From NCBI RefSeq assembly GCF_001700435.1, contig NZ_LYPC01000028.1, positions 72,288 to 136,287 on the forward strand: a stretch of 64,000 bases of DNA, given 5' to 3'. The notes below the pieces were generated by a model. The model was not told the DNA's origin. It saw only the letters and a list, made by a program, of their open reading frames with translations, and searched no databases. Positions within the stretch are counted from its first letter, which is position 1, and every line of letters begins with the position of its first letter. The stretch comes from Paenibacillus pectinilyticus. Its GTDB lineage: Bacteria; Bacillota; Bacilli; Paenibacillales; NBRC-103111. The position numbers were made by a program, and so were the translations under genes. Shown one piece after another: positions 16,807 to 25,157 of this stretch.

Positions 16807-17463
16807 CTATATAACGATCGATTTCAGAACGTTCGGTGTTACCATTTTGACCAGCGGACGCTGTAATTCTTGCGAATCCACATCCAGGCTTACACAGATC
16901 AAGCGTATGTGCTCATCTGCCAATTTACGTGCATCTTCGTAGGATAGCTTAAACTGAATACAATAAGAGATAAAGCCATGTAGGGACATAAACAAATTCC
17001 ACGGAAGTGTGAATTTCCGACTCTCCGCGCTTGGTTGATCAATCATAACCTCACGAATCACAATCGCAAACATGTCCAAGCATTGTGCTTGTTCCGTACG
17101 CGAGTACTGCTGTAGTTCTGGCTCGTTAATCATAAACATCATTTCGTAATGATTCGGGTTACTTAATCCAAACCAGACGAATTCCATCATTAACTTTTGA
17201 AGCAAGTTCACGCTAAACCCATGCTCACGAACAATCAATTCCCGCTGACGCTGCAACAGTGAGGCAAAATCGTCTTTAATTAGTGCATAAAATAATTCAG
17301 CTTTCTCATTAAAATGGTAATATAACGCACCATGACTGTACCCCATTGCTTTAGCAATGCTTCGCATCGTTAAAGCGCGATAGCCAAAAGTAGCGAATAA
17401 TTCCCGCGCCTCTGTAAGTATCCGTTCTCTGCTAAGTTCTTGCGCGACTGCTTTCCTAGCCAT
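16807..17463 (-). CDS. TetR/AcrR-family transcriptional regulator
   Basis: The 218-residue protein has an N-terminal TetR helix-turn-helix at about 12-58 (RERILTEARELFATFGYRAL, then IAKAMGYSHGALYYHF). An all-helical ligand domain follows. It has no cotranscribed efflux or enzyme gene; the neighbours are yigZ upstream and UPF0435 downstream, so the target is unknown. Confidence 0.88.
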   Translation of the reverse strand: MARKAVAQELSRERILTEARELFATFGYRALTMRSIAKAMGYSHGALYYHFNEKAELFYALIKDDFASLLQRQRELIVREHGFSVNLLQKLMMEFVWFGLSNPNHYEMMFMINEPELQQYSRTEQAQCLDMFAIVIREVMIDQPSAESRKFTLPWNLFMSLHGFISYCIQFKLSYEDARKLADEHIRLICVSLDVDSQELQRPLVKMVTPNVLKSIVI

Positions 17464-17523
17464 TCCTATCCCTCCGCATCCTCAGCCCATATGAAATTAG
17501 GTTTGTGTCGCCCTTGAGCCTGC

Positions 17524-18165
17524 CTATTCCGGCAAGCTCTCGTGATCGATATATTCGTTCTCTCCTGCGATGATCGTACCTTGACCTTGTGTAACATCAG
17601 TTGCCCAATTCATGAATGCTTCCGCTTCCGCAGCCAAAGGATAACAAGGTACGGTTACTTTATCCGTAAACGTAATCTCCCCGAGCTTCATCCTTTGATT
17701 CCTCAGCTCATTTTCCAGCTTGCCATACCATGTATAATCGACTTCAATCAGCACGAGCTGATGATTTACTTTATAGATCGGTTTTCCTGCTTCTATGCCT
17801 GCAACGGCTCCATCCGTATACGCACGAACGAGACCACCAGCGCCTAACATGATGCCACCAAAATAACGAGTAACTACGATAACGGTATTCTTGAGCCCTT
17901 GATGCTTCATCACTTCCAGAATCGGCTTCCCTGCAGTTCCGCTGGGTTCTCCGTCATCAGATTGCTTCTGGATTTGATCCCGCTCACCAATGACATATGC
18001 ACTGCAATTGTGCGTGGCCGATCTGTGTTCCTTCTTGATCGCTTCAATAAACTGGATTGCTTCTTCTTCTGATTCTACGGGTTTAGCATGACCGATGAAA
18101 CGTGACTTCTTGATGATAATCTCAGACGAACCATACGAATGGATTGTGCGATAATGTGCTTGCAT
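17524..18165 (-). CDS. YigZ/IMPACT-family protein (UPF0029)
   Basis: The protein of about 213 residues carries the UPF0029 N-terminal domain: IIIKKSRFIGHAKPV, the ATHNCSAYVIG segment, SDDGEPSGTAGKPIL and VTRYFGGIMLGAGGLVRAY. A ferredoxin-like DUF1949 domain fills the last 70 residues. The family is linked to ribosome or translation regulation, but its biochemistry is unsettled. AGAAAGG favours the ATG at 18165 over a TTG two codons earlier. From 18166 to 18279 nothing else is seen. Confidence 0.88.
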   Translation of the reverse strand: MQAHYRTIHSYGSSEIIIKKSRFIGHAKPVESEEEAIQFIEAIKKEHRSATHNCSAYVIGERDQIQKQSDDGEPSGTAGKPILEVMKHQGLKNTVIVVTRYFGGIMLGAGGLVRAYTDGAVAGIEAGKPIYKVNHQLVLIEVDYTWYGKLENELRNQRMKLGEITFTDKVTVPCYPLAAEAEAFMNWATDVTQGQGTIIAGENEYIDHESLPE

Positions 18166-18279
18166 AGCCAACCTTTCTCGGTAGAAGGAAACAACTGTTT
18201 CACTATATTCTACACACTACATTTGACTTCGACAATATAGAAAGAAAATTTACCACATAAATAATGGAAATAAAAGTGC

Positions 18280-18316
18280 AAAAAAAACGACCTATCCGAT
18301 AGGATTGATCGTTTTT
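18280..18316 (-). terminator. Rho-independent terminator of pgi
   Basis: AAAAACGA (18283-18290) pairs with TCGTTTTT (18309-18316), with a nested CCTATC/GATAGG stem. On the minus strand it is followed by a long T run. Confidence 0.8.
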
Positions 18317-18331
18317 CGCTTTTGTTGGAAA

Positions 18332-19687
18332 TTATTGCTGCAAGCGAGCCTCAAGCTCTGCTTTTTCTTTCTCATAACCAGGCTTGCCTAAGAGGGCAAA
18401 CATGTTCTTTTTGTACGCTTCAACACCCGGTTGATCGAATGGATTCACACCCATCAAGTAGCCGCTGATGCCGCATGCTTTTTCAAAGAAATAGACCATG
18501 TAACCGAAAGAATAAGGCGTCATATCTGGCAAAGTTACGATTAAGTTCGGCACTTGTCCGTCTGTATGCGCAAGCATCGTGCCTTGGAAAGCCTTCTTGT
18601 TCACGAAATCCATCGTTTTACCGCTAAGGAAGTTCAGACCGTCAAGATCATCTGCATCCGTACCGATTGTGATATGATCAGCCACTAGGTCCACTTGAAT
18701 AACGGTTTCGAACAGAATGCGATTGCCATCTTGCACGAATTGGCCCATGGAGTGAAGATCCGTTGAGAAGTCTACGGAAGCTGGGTAAATCCCTTTGTAG
18801 TCCTTGCCTTCGCTCTCGCCGAACAATTGCTTCCACCACTCCGACACGAAGTGCAAGGAAGGCTCATAGTTCACAAGGATTTCGATTGTTTTCCCTTTGC
18901 GATACAGGGAATTACGAACAGCGGCGTATTGGTACGCTTGGTTTTCGCTAAGCTTCGGATTGGAGAACTCTTGCTGCGCATCCGCTGCACCTTTCATGAT
19001 CGCTTCAACATCGATACCTGCTGTCGCAATCGGCAGTAAACCAACCGCAGTCAACACGGAATAACGTCCACCAACATCATCCGGAATAACGAAAGTTTCG
19101 TAGCCTTCTGCTGTTGCTAGTGTTTTGAGCGCGCCTTTTTCTTGATCCGTTGTTGCGTAGATCCGTTTGCGAGCTGCTTCTTTGCCGTATTTCTTCTCCA
19201 ACAATTCGCGGAAAATACGGAAAGCAATCGCTGGCTCTGTTGTTGTACCGGATTTGGAAATGACGTTCACGGAGAAGTCTTTCCCTTCAAGCAATTGAAG
19301 CAAGTGTGTCACATATGTGGAGGAGATATTATTTCCTACGAAATAAATCTCAGGCGTTTTACGTTTATCTTTCGGCAAAATGTTATAGAAAGAATGAGAC
19401 AACATTTCCAGCGCAGCACGAGCGCCTAAATAGGAACCGCCAATTCCGATCACAACAAGCACGTCGGAGTCGGATTGAATTTGCTTCGCAGACGCCCCAA
19501 TACGCGCAAACTCTTCACGATTATAGTTCTCAGGAAGATCAACCCAACCTAAATAATCGGATCCAGCACCCGTTTTGTTATGCAACTGATCATGGGCAAG
19601 CTCGACTTGAGCAGACAAATAATCAACCTCATGCTGGGATAAAAAGGATAATGCCTTACTGTAATCAAATTGTAGCTTTTTACTCAT
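18332..19687 (-). CDS. pgi: Glucose-6-phosphate isomerase
   Basis: The 451-residue enzyme interconverts glucose 6-phosphate and fructose 6-phosphate in the cytosol. Visible signatures are [18 protein letters not shown], the sugar-phosphate loop [33 protein letters not shown] and the C-terminal [14 protein letters not shown] with the catalytic region Lys. GGAGG 8 bp upstream selects the MSKKLQF start over an ATG five codons earlier. Length fits the short Gram-positive form. It is divergent from the PilZ-fusion gene. Confidence 0.96.
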   Translation of the reverse strand: MSKKLQFDYSKALSFLSQHEVDYLSAQVELAHDQLHNKTGAGSDYLGWVDLPENYNREEFARIGASAKQIQSDSDVLVVIGIGGSYLGARAALEMLSHSFYNILPKDKRKTPEIYFVGNNISSTYVTHLLQLLEGKDFSVNVISKSGTTTEPAIAFRIFRELLEKKYGKEAARKRIYATTDQEKGALKTLATAEGYETFVIPDDVGGRYSVLTAVGLLPIATAGIDVEAIMKGAADAQQEFSNPKLSENQAYQYAAVRNSLYRKGKTIEILVNYEPSLHFVSEWWKQLFGESEGKDYKGIYPASVDFSTDLHSMGQFVQDGNRILFETVIQVDLVADHITIGTDADDLDGLNFLSGKTMDFVNKKAFQGTMLAHTDGQVPNLIVTLPDMTPYSFGYMVYFFEKACGISGYLMGVNPFDQPGVEAYKKNMFALLGKPGYEKEKAELEARLQQ

Positions 19688-19891
19688 TTGGTTTGCCTCC
19701 ATCTCTATAATTTACCTTTTCCTAGCATACTTATTTGCTTGTCCAAAAGCAAGCGAGCGATCCGAAATGGAATGACATTCAGCGGTGAGCGATCGCATAA
19801 GCAGTGAGACTTTAGCCGCTTGCCAAAGATCGCCACAAAGGCATTCACAGGTATTAATTCCCATGCTAAAATGAAGACAGAGGTGAAGGAC

Positions 19892-21181
19892 ATGAAACGT
19901 ATCGGCTTTATTGGACTTGGCACAATGGGTAAGCCCATGGCTGCTAACCTGATTCAAAAAGGATTTATGGTCACTGTGTATAATCGCACTGCTGGAAAAG
20001 TGGACGAGCTTGAACAACTAGGCGCTGAAGTAGGCATCACACCTGCAGACGTGGCTCGAAACTCAGATGTCCTATTTACCATGTTAAGCAATGACGCTGC
20101 GCTGCTCGACACATTTTACAGTGAGCAAGGCATTCTGAGTGGCGTCCACCCGGCTCTTACCATTATTGACTCCAGTACTGTATCTCCCCAAACGAGTCAA
20201 AAGCTCGCGGAAGAGCTCGCGGCGCATTTCGTCGACTTCCTCGACGCACCTGTGACAGGTACGAAGCCTGCTGCTGAAGCAGGTACGCTAACGTTCATGG
20301 TCGGCGGCAGCCAAGAAGTATTCGAGGAGCATCAAGACCTGTTCCTAGCACTTGGCAGTAAAGCTCTTTACCTCGGACCGAGCGGCTCAGGCTCCTACGC
20401 GAAGCTGGCTCATAACACGATGGTCGGCATAAACCTAGCCGGACTTGCCGAAGGCTTATCCATCGCTACTAAAGCAGGGATTAATCCTGATCAATTCTTA
20501 GAAATCGTCCGCTCTGGCGGCGCCAATAGCAAGCAAGTTGAGCTCAAAGGCGATAAGATTCTGGATCGTGATTTCAGCAATCAATTCTCTTTGAAGCTGA
20601 TGTTGAAAGATTTACTGCTTGCCCAAGACATTACGGGTAAATTCCAATTACCAACCCCTATGCTGCAGTCGGCCACGAATTTGTTCCAAATTGGTCTAAG
20701 CAAAGGCTTAGGTGAAGAAGATCTTAGCGCTGTCATCAAATGCTACGAGGAATGGATGGGACAGCTGGTTGTGAAACCAAGCCCGCCTCCAGTTGAAGCG
20801 GTGAAACCAGCTTCGCCTTTATCGGGCCGTGAACGCCGTAAGAACACGCGTGTGCAGCTGGATATTAACCTGAAGCTGTCCATTTATCAATGGGAGCAAG
20901 AAGGCTCATTCTCCGGCCAAAATATTGACGGTACACTCTTCGACTTATCCGAAAGCGGACTACAGATCACAACCAATGTGCTGCTAGCACCCGATATGTT
21001 TGTCGTTATTCACTTCCCGCAGGAAGCCGGATTGCCGCCGATCACGGGTCGCGTGATTCGTATTGTGACAGAGGGCCGCAGCTTCCGCTATGGCTGTATG
21101 CTGTCAGGCTTGCCGCCGTATGTGCGGATTAAGCTGGAGCAATATATTGAGGATCATATAACGAGTGCGAGTACGGTGTAA
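19892..21181 (+). CDS. Beta-hydroxyacid dehydrogenase fused to a C-terminal PilZ domain
   Basis: The 429-residue protein has three parts. Residues 1-160 are an NAD(P)-binding Rossmann domain (MKRIGFIGLGTMGKPMAANL, then the substrate motif DFLDAPVTGTKPAAEAGTL). About 163-290 is the helical dimer domain with the catalytic Lys region GSYAKLAHNTMVGINLAGLAE, as in 3-hydroxyisobutyrate or glyoxylate/succinic-semialdehyde reductases. After a Pro-rich linker, 311-425 is a PilZ domain with both c-di-GMP contacts, RKNTR (RxxxR) and DLSESG ([D/N]xSxxG). GAGGTGAAGG before 19892 sets the start; the frame is open from 19820. The domain order implies a dehydrogenase sensing c-di-GMP. Confidence 0.88.
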   Translation: MKRIGFIGLGTMGKPMAANLIQKGFMVTVYNRTAGKVDELEQLGAEVGITPADVARNSDVLFTMLSNDAALLDTFYSEQGILSGVHPALTIIDSSTVSPQTSQKLAEELAAHFVDFLDAPVTGTKPAAEAGTLTFMVGGSQEVFEEHQDLFLALGSKALYLGPSGSGSYAKLAHNTMVGINLAGLAEGLSIATKAGINPDQFLEIVRSGGANSKQVELKGDKILDRDFSNQFSLKLMLKDLLLAQDITGKFQLPTPMLQSATNLFQIGLSKGLGEEDLSAVIKCYEEWMGQLVVKPSPPPVEAVKPASPLSGRERRKNTRVQLDINLKLSIYQWEQEGSFSGQNIDGTLFDLSESGLQITTNVLLAPDMFVVIHFPQEAGLPPITGRVIRIVTEGRSFRYGCMLSGLPPYVRIKLEQYIEDHITSASTV

Positions 21182-21200
21182 TCGCCTAGCCATACGTGAA

Positions 21201-21231
21201 AACCCGGTGCCCATGGCACCGGGTTCTTTCC
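21201..21231. terminator. Bidirectional terminator
   Basis: A perfect 11-bp stem, AACCCGGTGCC at 21201-21211 with its complement at 21215-21225, has a 3-nt loop and is followed by CTTTCC. It separates the convergent PilZ-fusion and secreted-protein genes. Confidence 0.85.
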
Positions 21232-21245
21232 ATTTTCAGATCAAA

Positions 21246-24200
21246 TTACTGCACCTGCACATTATCGAAATACGTTTGCTCATTCGTCGAGTAGAGCCCA
21301 ACTGTCCCCCAAGTGAAAGTGCTGTCCGTCGCTGTCACTTGCAGCGTACCGTCAATATAAGCATTCAATGTGCTGCCGGAGACTTGCAATTTATAGGTAT
21401 GGTAAACACCTGTCGTTGGAGCGGTAATAACCGCTGAACGAGCAAGCGCCGTTTCTGTTCCGCCAGAACGTTTGTAGATCGATACTTTGCCGGAATTGTA
21501 CTCAAATACCATGTAATAATAGTTGGAGCTGTCCGTATACATGCCCATGACACCTACTTTACCTCCGGTATTCCATGTGCTTACTTTCGCTTGTGCCTGA
21601 ACGGCATAATTCGTCCACGAACTTGTGCCCGTTACCGATCTGGCAGCAGAAGAAGGATTGTTAGCATAATAAGCCTGCGTACTGCCATCCGTTACAACAC
21701 TCCAGGTTCCCGTCGCCGTCCAACCCGTCGCATTCCCGTCTTCGAAATCATCGGTTAGTAAGGAAGATGTTGTGTCCGTCGTAACGTTCACCGTATTGCT
21801 AGACGGCGACGAATTACCCGAAGCATCTTTGGCGATGACATAGAAGCTGTAGCTTGTTCCACTGCTCAGACCCGTAGCTATATAGCTGCTCGATGCCGTA
21901 TTCGTCAAGAACGAACCGTTCTTGTACACATCGTAGCTCGTCACACCAACGTTATCCGTCGCGCCACTCCAACTCAGATTAACCGTTGTCTGCGCATGAC
22001 TCGGCGAACTCAAGGTTGGTGCGGTAGGCGCAGTCGTATCCACTGTTGTCGTCACATTCACGGTATTACTTGCCGGCGAAGCATTTCCCGCTGCATCTTT
22101 GGCTTTGACATAGAAGCTATAACTCGTGCCTGGCGTTAAGCTGCTAACCGTCTTCGTTGTCCCCGTCACGTTCGTCAAAAAGCTGCCATTCTTGTAAAGA
22201 TCATAGCTTGTAATCCCGATATTATCCGTTGCCCCGCTCCAGCTCAAATCCACACTAGTTAGCCCATGACTAGGCGAACTCACCGTTGGCGCAGTTGGTG
22301 CTGTCGTGTCCCCGCCGCTTAGTTGGCCAACAAGCAAGCCATCTGTATCAGAGGCCATATAAATATAACCATCATTGCTAATATCCATGTTGTATAGGAA
22401 TTGCCCCATGCCCCGGAAAACCGGGTCCGTTGCTGTAATATCCGTCCACGTTATGGACGTTGATGCTGTAGCTGCAGCTACATCGCTGGCGCTCGCCACA
22501 TACAAGTGCGGCTCAGGGTTCGTGCTACTTGCTGGTGTAGCCACGAAAAAATTGCCATTATAAAACGCAATCGGCCCCGGCACGCCAGAAGGGAAATTCA
22601 ACTTCACGCCTGCTGAGGATGAGACAGTTTCGGCACTATCGATCCGATATAGCCCATTATCCGCCGATACATAGAGCTTCGTACTGTCGCTCGGATCCAG
22701 CAATACGTGTCCGCTATAGTCACTGACAGACGTATTGATAAAGATCTTCTGCCAACTGCCCGCATCCCCATTACTATTGGAACGGAAGACCCCTTTATCC
22801 TTATCGTATAGATAAACGTAGGAAGAGCCGCCATTCCAGATCATGCTAGCCAGTCGCGTAGCTTGCGAGCCAGCCATCGCATCTGTCGTGTTCGCATCGA
22901 CAACATAGGTCACTTGGCTCCACGTGCCGTTCTTCTCCTGCCATACGCCGCCATTCTCTACAGCGGCAATGACGTACTTATCTTTACCTCCGGAGCCGTT
23001 ATCGCGTTGGTTCGCCGCAACCGCCATGACGCGTCTGGCTTTGGTCACGTTCGCGATGCTGAAGCGCGTTTTCACATTGGCGGCCAGTCCTTCGGACACC
23101 CATGGCGAGTTAGAGCCCGAATCCTGCAGCGTCAGCGGATTCGCATTCGCATACACCTCGCCACCCGTGTTCGAGTTGCGATCGCCCGTGCCGATGTACA
23201 CGACAGCATTCGTGTTCATGCTCGAGTCCAGCGCTAACCCAGTCACGTTGCGCTGTAAATAAGGCGGCGTGACGTTCGTGTCCGACGTCAGCCTGTTCGG
23301 ATTGACCGTCTGCATGTGATCGGTCGAGTAGAGGTAGTTCCAGTCCACATTCCCGATGTGGACGGTGCCGTTCGCCCGTGTCGGGTCAGAAATGACTGTA
23401 AAGTCATTCGACACGTTCAGCTTGTGGGACGCCGGGTACCACGTCGGCGTTGCTGCTGTGGCATTATCCGTACGCCAAACGCCCGCTTTACCGGAAGAGT
23501 AAAGCGTGTTGGCATTGTACGGATCCACGACCAGATAAGACGAGGCGTAGCGATCGTCGCCCATGCGTGTATGCGCGCCTTCATCGGAGTGAAGGAGCCA
23601 CCAATCGTCGGAGCCGCCAGGGCCATCGACGAGGTTCTTGATTTGGCTGTCGTCCTGCGTCATTGACGTCCAAGTCGCACCGCCATCCAGCGAGCGAATG
23701 ACGCCGTCATACTGGGTGGATACGGTTGTATTTTTCGGCGGATTCCACGCGCCTGCAAATAGAACGGGACCACCTGTACTTGTGTACCCCGTAATCGACA
23801 TCCAACGCGTTGTTGGATTGACAGTTGTATTGTGCTGGTACAGCTTATTCCACGTAGCCCCGCCGTCTGCGGAAGAATAAATACCATCTGCGCCTGCTGC
23901 CGCATAAATAACCCCGCCGATGATCACCATTTCCTTCACGGTATTAGGTGAATTCGATAAGACGGTAACGGTAGGCGTGGCCGAACGGGAATTGGTAATT
24001 TTATACACTTTATTGAAGCGCCTCGCACTGTCTGTGGCGGCTGTCGTATCATAGGTCGATACATATAACGTATTGCTGTTGCTCGGATCGATCACTAAAC
24101 TCCGCAGGAAAGCACCGCTTAAACCGATGGTATCCCAGCCAGTTCCATTGCCCGCCGTCGCATCGTAACCGTTATTGTGATTTCGCATGAGACCGCCTTG

Positions 24201-24788
24201 ATACGTAGCAGCATAGATATAGCCGTTCGTTTCATCTAAAGCGATTAGATTACCCGTGTTTCGCGGATAGGAAGGAATGATCGCTGTGCCGCCTGAATCA
24301 ACAGGGCTTTCCGTTTTGGGATTACCGCCATTGAACTGTGGCACTGTGGAGCGAATCGCCCACGTCTGTCCACCATCCGTCGATGCCATAAAGCCACCGC
24401 GTGTTCCCTGACTGCCTACACCTGCATAAACCAAGTTCGATGTGCCTGGTGCAAAGGTGATGGCCGCTACTTTCAAATGTCCTGTATCGGTAAAAGCACT
24501 ATTACCGCTAATATGATTATTCACTGGCACCCAAGACGGCCACGTCGTACTTGTTGATCGGAAAATACCGGACACATCCGCACCGTCCAGTAGGACGCCT
24601 TGATGATTCGGGTCAGCGGCTACAACACTTTGGAAACCGCCGCCATCAAAGCCGCTGGGCTGAAAGGTCACCGTGGGTACAGCAGCAGCCGCTGCCTTTG
24701 GAAAGAACGGGACAGCCGCAACGACCAGACAAGCGCTGAGCAAGACGGAGCATGTTTTCGTCCATGTTAATCTCGAGAGAACTTTCAT
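21246..24788 (-). CDS. Secreted GH74-like beta-propeller protein with two FnIII modules and a LamG-like C-terminus
   Basis: The 1180-residue protein has a Sec signal peptide (about 1-36, ending AAAAA). Residues 40-820 form a WD/BNR-type propeller with STDGGQTW, SADGGATW and SLDGGATW Asp-boxes. Its opening, FDGGGFQSVVAADP then DGADVSGIFR, aligns in pattern with GGGGF...TDIGGAYR of GH74 xyloglucanases and keeps the Asp of that motif. Two near-identical FnIII modules lie at about 827-916 and 917-1009, and a jelly-roll (LamG/DUF1080-like) domain at 1010-1180. It is last in the sulfatase locus and probably degrades or binds a polysaccharide. True GH74 activity is not proven by sequence. Confidence 0.75.
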   Translation of the reverse strand: MKVLSRLTWTKTCSVLLSACLVVAAVPFFPKAAAAAVPTVTFQPSGFDGGGFQSVVAADPNHQGVLLDGADVSGIFRSTSTTWPSWVPVNNHISGNSAFTDTGHLKVAAITFAPGTSNLVYAGVGSQGTRGGFMASTDGGQTWAIRSTVPQFNGGNPKTESPVDSGGTAIIPSYPRNTGNLIALDETNGYIYAATYQGGLMRNHNNGYDATAGNGTGWDTIGLSGAFLRSLVIDPSNSNTLYVSTYDTTAATDSARRFNKVYKITNSRSATPTVTVLSNSPNTVKEMVIIGGVIYAAAGADGIYSSADGGATWNKLYQHNTTVNPTTRWMSITGYTSTGGPVLFAGAWNPPKNTTVSTQYDGVIRSLDGGATWTSMTQDDSQIKNLVDGPGGSDDWWLLHSDEGAHTRMGDDRYASSYLVVDPYNANTLYSSGKAGVWRTDNATAATPTWYPASHKLNVSNDFTVISDPTRANGTVHIGNVDWNYLYSTDHMQTVNPNRLTSDTNVTPPYLQRNVTGLALDSSMNTNAVVYIGTGDRNSNTGGEVYANANPLTLQDSGSNSPWVSEGLAANVKTRFSIANVTKARRVMAVAANQRDNGSGGKDKYVIAAVENGGVWQEKNGTWSQVTYVVDANTTDAMAGSQATRLASMIWNGGSSYVYLYDKDKGVFRSNSNGDAGSWQKIFINTSVSDYSGHVLLDPSDSTKLYVSADNGLYRIDSAETVSSSAGVKLNFPSGVPGPIAFYNGNFFVATPASSTNPEPHLYVASASDVAAATASTSITWTDITATDPVFRGMGQFLYNMDISNDGYIYMASDTDGLLVGQLSGGDTTAPTAPTVSSPSHGLTSVDLSWSGATDNIGITSYDLYKNGSFLTNVTGTTKTVSSLTPGTSYSFYVKAKDAAGNASPASNTVNVTTTVDTTAPTAPTLSSPSHAQTTVNLSWSGATDNVGVTSYDVYKNGSFLTNTASSSYIATGLSSGTSYSFYVIAKDASGNSSPSSNTVNVTTDTTSSLLTDDFEDGNATGWTATGTWSVVTDGSTQAYYANNPSSAARSVTGTSSWTNYAVQAQAKVSTWNTGGKVGVMGMYTDSSNYYYMVFEYNSGKVSIYKRSGGTETALARSAVITAPTTGVYHTYKLQVSGSTLNAYIDGTLQVTATDSTFTWGTVGLYSTNEQTYFDNVQVQ

Positions 24789-24817
24789 TACTAATCACCT
24801 TCCTAAAGTAGAGTCAA

Positions 24818-24831
24818 GTATAGCGCTTACA
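24818..24831. promoter_or_regulatory. Candidate catabolite-response element (cre)
   Basis: On the minus strand this reads TGTAAGCGCTATAC, matching 12 of 14 positions of the CcpA consensus TGWAANCGNTNWCA. It lies 30-43 bp before the start codon of the secreted propeller protein, a position suited to carbon-catabolite control. Confidence 0.45.
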
Positions 24832-24839
24832 TATTCGCT

Positions 24840-24896
24840 TCAATCCGTTGTATTGATGAAGAGCTTCATCTGCGCACTTGCCAAGTTGTAACGCAT
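24840..24896 (-). CDS. Possible 18-codon leader ORF
   Basis: AAGGAGG ends 4 bp before an ATG that opens an 18-codon frame (MRYNLASAQMKLFINTTD) ending 51 bp before the secreted-protein gene. The ribosome site is as strong as that of any gene here, though the spacing is short. No known family; it may be a translated leader or a chance ORF. Confidence 0.2.
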   Translation of the reverse strand: MRYNLASAQMKLFINTTD

Positions 24897-25119
24897 GACA
24901 CCTCCTTGTTGTTATCTGAGAACAGAATGAAGCTGCTTCTGAAGCTTGAAGCGACTGGTAGCAGTTCGTCTGCTTCCCTGATAGGTAACAGTGCTTATAT
25001 TAGAATAGGAATGGATTACGTAAAACCGACGCTGGGAAACTTCCTCGTTTAACCGGCTATAGTATCCCGCAGTTAACCTGCGACCCACCTGAGGCAACTT
25101 CTGATGCTTCGCTGCAAAA
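24897..25119 (-). other. Gene-free leader region with local inverted repeats
   Basis: No protein gene is supported here. On the minus strand I see hairpin-forming words: CGCAG/CTGCG around GTTAA near 25068-25083, AAAC/GTTT near 25037-25050, and several GAAGC/GCTTC arms near 24925-24950. A weak promoter-like TTTACG-N16-TAATAT lies near 25000-25022. It could be a structured 5' leader of the secreted-protein gene. I could not match it to a riboswitch class. Confidence 0.25.
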
Positions 25120-25149
25120 GGCGCTGCCTAGTTTGGGACCAGCAGCGCC
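25116..25149 (-). terminator. Terminator after the first sulfatase
   Basis: GGCGCTGC at 25120-25127 pairs perfectly with GCAGCGCC at 25142-25149. On the minus strand the stem is followed by TTTT at 25119-25116. It separates the secreted propeller gene from the sulfatase operon. Confidence 0.75.
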
Positions 25150-25157
25150 AATTACAC

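Noticed and set aside
24897-25119. c-di-AMP (ydaO) or c-di-GMP riboswitch
   Set aside because: A few words on the plus strand (CCCGCAGTTAACCT) recall the end of ydaO elements, but the conserved core is missing and that strand leads into a convergent gene. No GEMM core was found on the minus strand.
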